The translations under genes and the position numbers were made by a program. Positions 8,001 through 11,086 of a DNA stretch of 11,086 nt are shown in pieces (position 1 is the stretch's first letter; each line of letters opens with the position of its first letter). Source of the DNA: Bacteroidales bacterium (GTDB taxonomy: Bacteria > Bacteroidota > Bacteroidia > Bacteroidales > VadinHA17); contig JALOMK010000059.1 in assembly GCA_025455505.1 (NCBI GenBank), forward strand, positions 1-11,086, given 5' to 3'. A model generated the notes under the pieces. The model was given only the letters and a program-made list of their open reading frames with translations, was not told where the DNA came from and searched no databases.

Positions 8001-8412
8001 CCTGAGAGAGATGGACGAGCTCAAACAATCGGTGCAGAATGCAACTTATGAGCAGAAGGATCCTCTCCTTATTTACAAGTTCGAATCATTCGAGCTCTTC
8101 AAAACGATGCTTGCAAAGGTAAACAAGGATGTTGTCAGCACCCTGATGAAGGGACATATACCAACCCAGGACCCTGAACAGGTGAAGGAAGCACAGCGGC
8201 GCAGGCAGGCTGATATGAGCAACCTGAGGACCTCCAAAAGCGATTTTTCACAGTATTCAGGCAGCGGGGGAGGAGGACCACAGGAGAGGAACCAGAAAGT
8301 TGAACCTGTAAGGGTTGAAAAGAAGGTGGGAAGAAATGATCCCTGTCCCTGCGGCAGCGGAAAGAAGTACAAGCAATGTCACGGCCTGCAGCAAGGCTTG
8401 CCCGGGGCGTGA
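5098..8412 (+). CDS. secA: Preprotein translocase ATPase SecA
   Basis: SecA is the cytoplasmic and membrane-bound motor that pushes unfolded preproteins through SecYEG. Visible motifs: Walker A MGTGEGKT (192-199), VNDYLSKRD (221-229), Walker B and its acidic pair in [21 protein letters not shown] (from 299), GMTGTAETE (570-578), [11 protein letters not shown] (685-695), and [18 protein letters not shown] (from 717), the arginine-finger region of NBD2. The C-terminal SEC-C zinc module has Cys1083, Cys1085, Cys1094 and His1095, used for SecB and phospholipid contact in other bacteria. At 1104 residues it is about 200 longer than E. coli SecA. The extra length lies mainly before Walker A (a charged, probably coiled segment at about 62-103, plus 128-172) and between LIISGP and [13 protein letters not shown] (about 320-420). 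These insertions are typical of Bacteroidota SecA, so they are not odd here. No SD sequence; the ATG is the only reasonable start. The gene ends 9 bp from the convergent dapA. Confidence 0.98.
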   Translation: MSIINSVLGLFLGNKYERDMKEIAPYVEKVRAEYSRLSNFTNDELRNASEEIRNNIRGSVSKEEDEILQLRENAEKEEDVNRKEEIYNSIDKIEKTINEKLEAALDEALPLAFAIVKETARRFKENSEVEVSVRQYDRDLAATRESITIKGNRAVWSNRWMAGGNQILWDMVHYDVQLIGGVALHKGKIAEMGTGEGKTVVATLPVFLNALAGRGVHIVTVNDYLSKRDSEWMGPIYEFHGLTVDCIDKHQPNSVDRRKAYNADITFGTNNEFGFDYLRDNMAINPEDLVQRKHHYAIVDEVDSVLIDDARTPLIISGPTAKSDTQQFDELKPKVDKLVNAQKKLVTQILADARKLIADNKTDEGGLLLLRAFKGLPKNSALIKFLSEEGNKSLLLKTENFYMQNNSKDMPKVTDELYFIIDEKANSIELTEKGIDLISTSVEDASFFILPDVGSRIADIEKSQASDRDKLISKDELLQDYSVKSERVHTMTQLLKAWTLFDKDIEYIVVDNKVKIVDEQTGRVLEGRRYSDGLHQAIEAKENVKVEAATQTYATITLQNYFRMYHKLAGMTGTAETEASELWNIYKLDVVVIPTNKPVIRLDREDLVYKTKREKYNAVIDEISEMHRLGRPVLVGTTSVEISELLSRMLKMKGLKHNVLNAKLHQREAEIVAEAGKTGTITIATNMAGRGTDIKLTDDVKAAGGLAIIGTERHESRRVDRQLRGRSGRQGDPGSSQFFVSLEDELMRLFGSERIAGIMDKLGLKDGEMIQHPMITKSIERAQKKVEENNFGIRKRLLEYDDVMNSQREVIYKKRRHALLGERLSVDIANMMFDVTEGLVENYHKDNDLEGFDFDLIRSFSMDSPVREQAFAKLTSAEVTDTVYSKVLDTYKRKVETISAQAYPVLKDVYERMAHAYENVVVPISDGSKVFQVVTNLKATAESEGRELAKSYEKTVVLATIDDAWKEHLREMDELKQSVQNATYEQKDPLLIYKFESFELFKTMLAKVNKDVVSTLMKGHIPTQDPEQVKEAQRRRQADMSNLRTSKSDFSQYSGSGGGGPQERNQKVEPVRVEKKVGRNDPCPCGSGKKYKQCHGLQQGLPGA

Positions 8413-8421
8413 CAGCAGGTT

Positions 8422-9315
8422 TCAGGCGCCGGATTTCCCCCTGACTTCTTCCATGGCCTTCTGAATGCGCGCGTGCATATTCCTGCCTACCGGTACCAGG
8501 GGAAGCCTCACATTGTTGTTGCATAAATTCATAATACTCATCATTTCCTTCACCCCTGAAGGATTACCCTCGGCGAACAGCAACTCGATCATCTCGAGGT
8601 ACCTGAACTGAATTTCACGGGCACTCTTGAAGTTCCCCTTGAGGGCATGACCGGCAAGCTCTGAACATTCGGCAGGGAATGCATTTGCCAGTACTGATAT
8701 TACTCCCGATCCCCCGGCAGCAATTACGGGGATGGTGAGCATGTCATCACCCGAAATTACGCTGAAGCTTTCAGGCTTTCCCCTGAGTATTTTCATTATC
8801 TGGGCAAGGTCACCCGAGGCTTCCTTTACTGCAACTATGTTTCCGAATTCATGTGCAAGCTCAAGGCAGGTATCAGCTGAAATGTTCACCCCTGTCCTGC
8901 CGGGAACATTATAAAGTATCACCGGGAGAGACGAAGCAGTAGCTATCGCTTTAAAGTGCTGGTACAGGCCTTTCTGTCCGGGTTTATTGTAATAGGGTGC
9001 TACCGAGAGTATCCCCTCGATGCCCTCCAGGTCGGTGTTCCTAACTGAATTGACTACTTCCTGTGTATTGTTCCCGCCAATGCCTGCCACTATAGGCAGA
9101 CGTCCGGCCACTGCCTCGACGGCATAAGATATTACTGCCTTCTTTTCGTCTTTTGATAGCGTGGAGGCTTCTCCTGTAGTTCCAAGAACAACAATGTAGT
9201 TCACACCACCGCCGATTACATGTTCAATAATACGACCAAGAGCACTGAAGTCAATGCTTGAATCGTTCTTGAACGGAGTTACAATTGCAACTCCCGTGCC
9301 TTTGAATTTTTTCAT
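8422..9315 (-). CDS. dapA: 4-hydroxy-tetrahydrodipicolinate synthase
   Basis: This cytoplasmic enzyme condenses pyruvate with aspartate-4-semialdehyde, the first committed step to diaminopimelate and lysine, feeding both peptidoglycan and protein synthesis. At 297 residues it is a standard-length class I aldolase TIM barrel. Key residues are present: Thr46-Thr47 in GTTGEA (45-50), Tyr109 in APYYNKPG (106-113), Tyr135 and Arg140 in YNVPGRTG (135-142), and the Schiff-base Lys164 in VAVKEASGD (161-169). Related pyruvate aldolases (N-acetylneuraminate lyase, KDG aldolase) share the fold, but the TTGE, YYNKPG and GRTGVN signature fits DapA. The ATG follows directly after the TAA of the DUF6913-like gene, so the two are likely co-transcribed and translationally coupled. 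Its stop lies 9 bp from that of secA, and I see no terminator in the gap. Confidence 0.96.
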   Translation of the reverse strand: MKKFKGTGVAIVTPFKNDSSIDFSALGRIIEHVIGGGVNYIVVLGTTGEASTLSKDEKKAVISYAVEAVAGRLPIVAGIGGNNTQEVVNSVRNTDLEGIEGILSVAPYYNKPGQKGLYQHFKAIATASSLPVILYNVPGRTGVNISADTCLELAHEFGNIVAVKEASGDLAQIMKILRGKPESFSVISGDDMLTIPVIAAGGSGVISVLANAFPAECSELAGHALKGNFKSAREIQFRYLEMIELLFAEGNPSGVKEMMSIMNLCNNNVRLPLVPVGRNMHARIQKAMEEVRGKSGA

Positions 9316-9858
9316 TTATCCTGAATTGATCATCTCAAGGTAATGGATCACATGCCCGAGGTAAGATCCTATTTCCTGAGGATTCTTTATATCCATCATG
9401 AGGTCTGATACGGAATCAGTCCCCATGAGTCCAACCTTGAAGGCAGCCCTGGAGAGAGCAGAAATACAGTAAAGTGAAAACTGGTTTCTGAAATTCAGGT
9501 CAATCAGGATGTCAAATTCCCTGTTGATGAACATTTCAGCCTCTCGTGAAACCGGGATATAGAAGTTATTAAGTTCATTTCTTCTAAGGCATGTCAGATA
9601 ACGGATTGCAGTATACTGGTCTGGCAGCTCCTTCCCATCATAGTAGCCCAGGATAGTAACTTCAATTCCCCTCTCATGCATTTTATGATGAAAGGCCTGG
9701 AGATCGGGAAATTCTTTAGTTGCTGCAGCATCCCACACAATGCCCATTGTTCGCACCCTGTCAAGATCGGTGTACCTGGCAGCACGTTTTGTTTTAGCCA
9801 GGCGCCTGTCGAGCGAAGCTCTCCCGAACCTGAGCCTTACGTTCCGAAATAGTTCCAT
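9316..9858 (-). CDS. DUF6913-like conserved hypothetical protein
   Basis: A 180-residue protein of unknown function resembling the family labelled DUF6913, found in Bacteroidota, often beside dapA (recalled, not searched). It starts with a strongly basic stretch (about residues 5-30) with no signal peptide or membrane helix, followed by an alpha/beta pattern: a strand MGIVWD (38-43), a helix rich in charged residues, a strand EVTILGYY (71-78), and FDILIDLNFRNQFSL (114-128), then a helix and FKVGLMG (138-144). The FDILIDL-x-helix-x-VGL pattern looks like the N-terminal Rossmann half of heptosyltransferases (GT9), but no sugar-nucleotide-binding half follows, so enzymatic activity is doubtful. 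The gene sits 45 bp after ligA and touches dapA (TAAATG). A TAGGTTTG element lies 4 nt before the ATG, suggesting a very short or absent leader. Confidence 0.8.
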   Translation of the reverse strand: MELFRNVRLRFGRASLDRRLAKTKRAARYTDLDRVRTMGIVWDAAATKEFPDLQAFHHKMHERGIEVTILGYYDGKELPDQYTAIRYLTCLRRNELNNFYIPVSREAEMFINREFDILIDLNFRNQFSLYCISALSRAAFKVGLMGTDSVSDLMMDIKNPQEIGSYLGHVIHYLEMINSG

Positions 9859-9862
9859 TTTG

Positions 9863-9870
9863 CAAACCTA
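9863..9870 (-). promoter_or_regulatory. Candidate -7 element (TAGGTTTG) at the DUF6913-like start
   Basis: On the minus strand TAGGTTTG (9870-9863) is a full match to TAnnTTTG, followed by CAAA and then ATG (9858). With the usual few bases between the element and the start point, transcription would begin at or next to the A of the ATG, making the message leaderless or nearly so. No clear TTTG -33 box is visible at 18-21 nt upstream, and read-through from ligA could serve instead. Confidence 0.4.
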
Positions 9871-9903
9871 ATCGTTTTTTGTTAATATAAGCATCCTGCC
9901 ACT

Positions 9904-11086
<1,183 letters not shown>

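Noticed and set aside
8391..8401. Palindrome GCAAG-G-CTTGC at the end of secA
   Set aside because: A one-base loop cannot form a stable hairpin as such, and no T-run follows on either strand, so it is not supported as a terminator.

Overview
The window comes from a member of the Bacteroidota, most likely a Bacteroidales-type organism. The evidence is as follows: a C-terminal type IX secretion (T9SS) sorting domain on a surface protein; several matches to the phylum's TAnnTTTG promoter element; a SecA about 200 residues longer than the E. coli protein, with the insertions typical of the phylum; a DUF6913-like gene next to dapA; few Shine-Dalgarno sequences; and strong use of AGG for arginine. 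Codon use looks even across the window and I see no transposase, integrase, tRNA or attachment site, so this reads as core chromosome.

Layout. At the left edge, on the minus strand, are the first 14 codons of rpsF (ribosomal protein S6), with a good Bacteroidota promoter at 82-111. This gene is divergent from the plus-strand run dnaX (DNA polymerase III tau/gamma), ferritin, a secreted HExxH metalloprotease-like protein with a T9SS tail, and secA. Ferritin and the protease-like gene overlap by 4 bp (ATGA) and should be co-translated; dnaX, ferritin and secA each have their own TAnnTTTG candidate. secA meets dapA tail to tail with 9 bp between the stop codons. From there the minus strand carries dapA, a DUF6913-like gene (its TAA stop abuts the dapA ATG) and ligA, which runs off the right edge and lacks its N-terminal part, including the adenylated lysine.

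Functionally this is mostly housekeeping: replication (dnaX, ligA), translation (rpsF), export (secA), lysine/diaminopimelate synthesis (dapA) and iron storage (ferritin). SecA, as part of the Sec pathway, would bring the T9SS cargo to the periplasm before outer-membrane export.

I did not find a new multi-gene system. The most interesting signal is inside dnaX: a run of ten A followed by G at 1370-1380, exactly where the ATPase/clamp-loader domains give way to the tau-specific tail. Both alternative frames stop within two to five codons, and a perfect 7-bp inverted repeat flanks the run. This strongly suggests production of a short gamma-like subunit by frameshifting or transcriptional slippage. 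Secondary points are a possible leaderless start for the DUF6913-like gene, a start-site hairpin on dnaX, and an HExxHxxGxxN motif in the metalloprotease-like protein.
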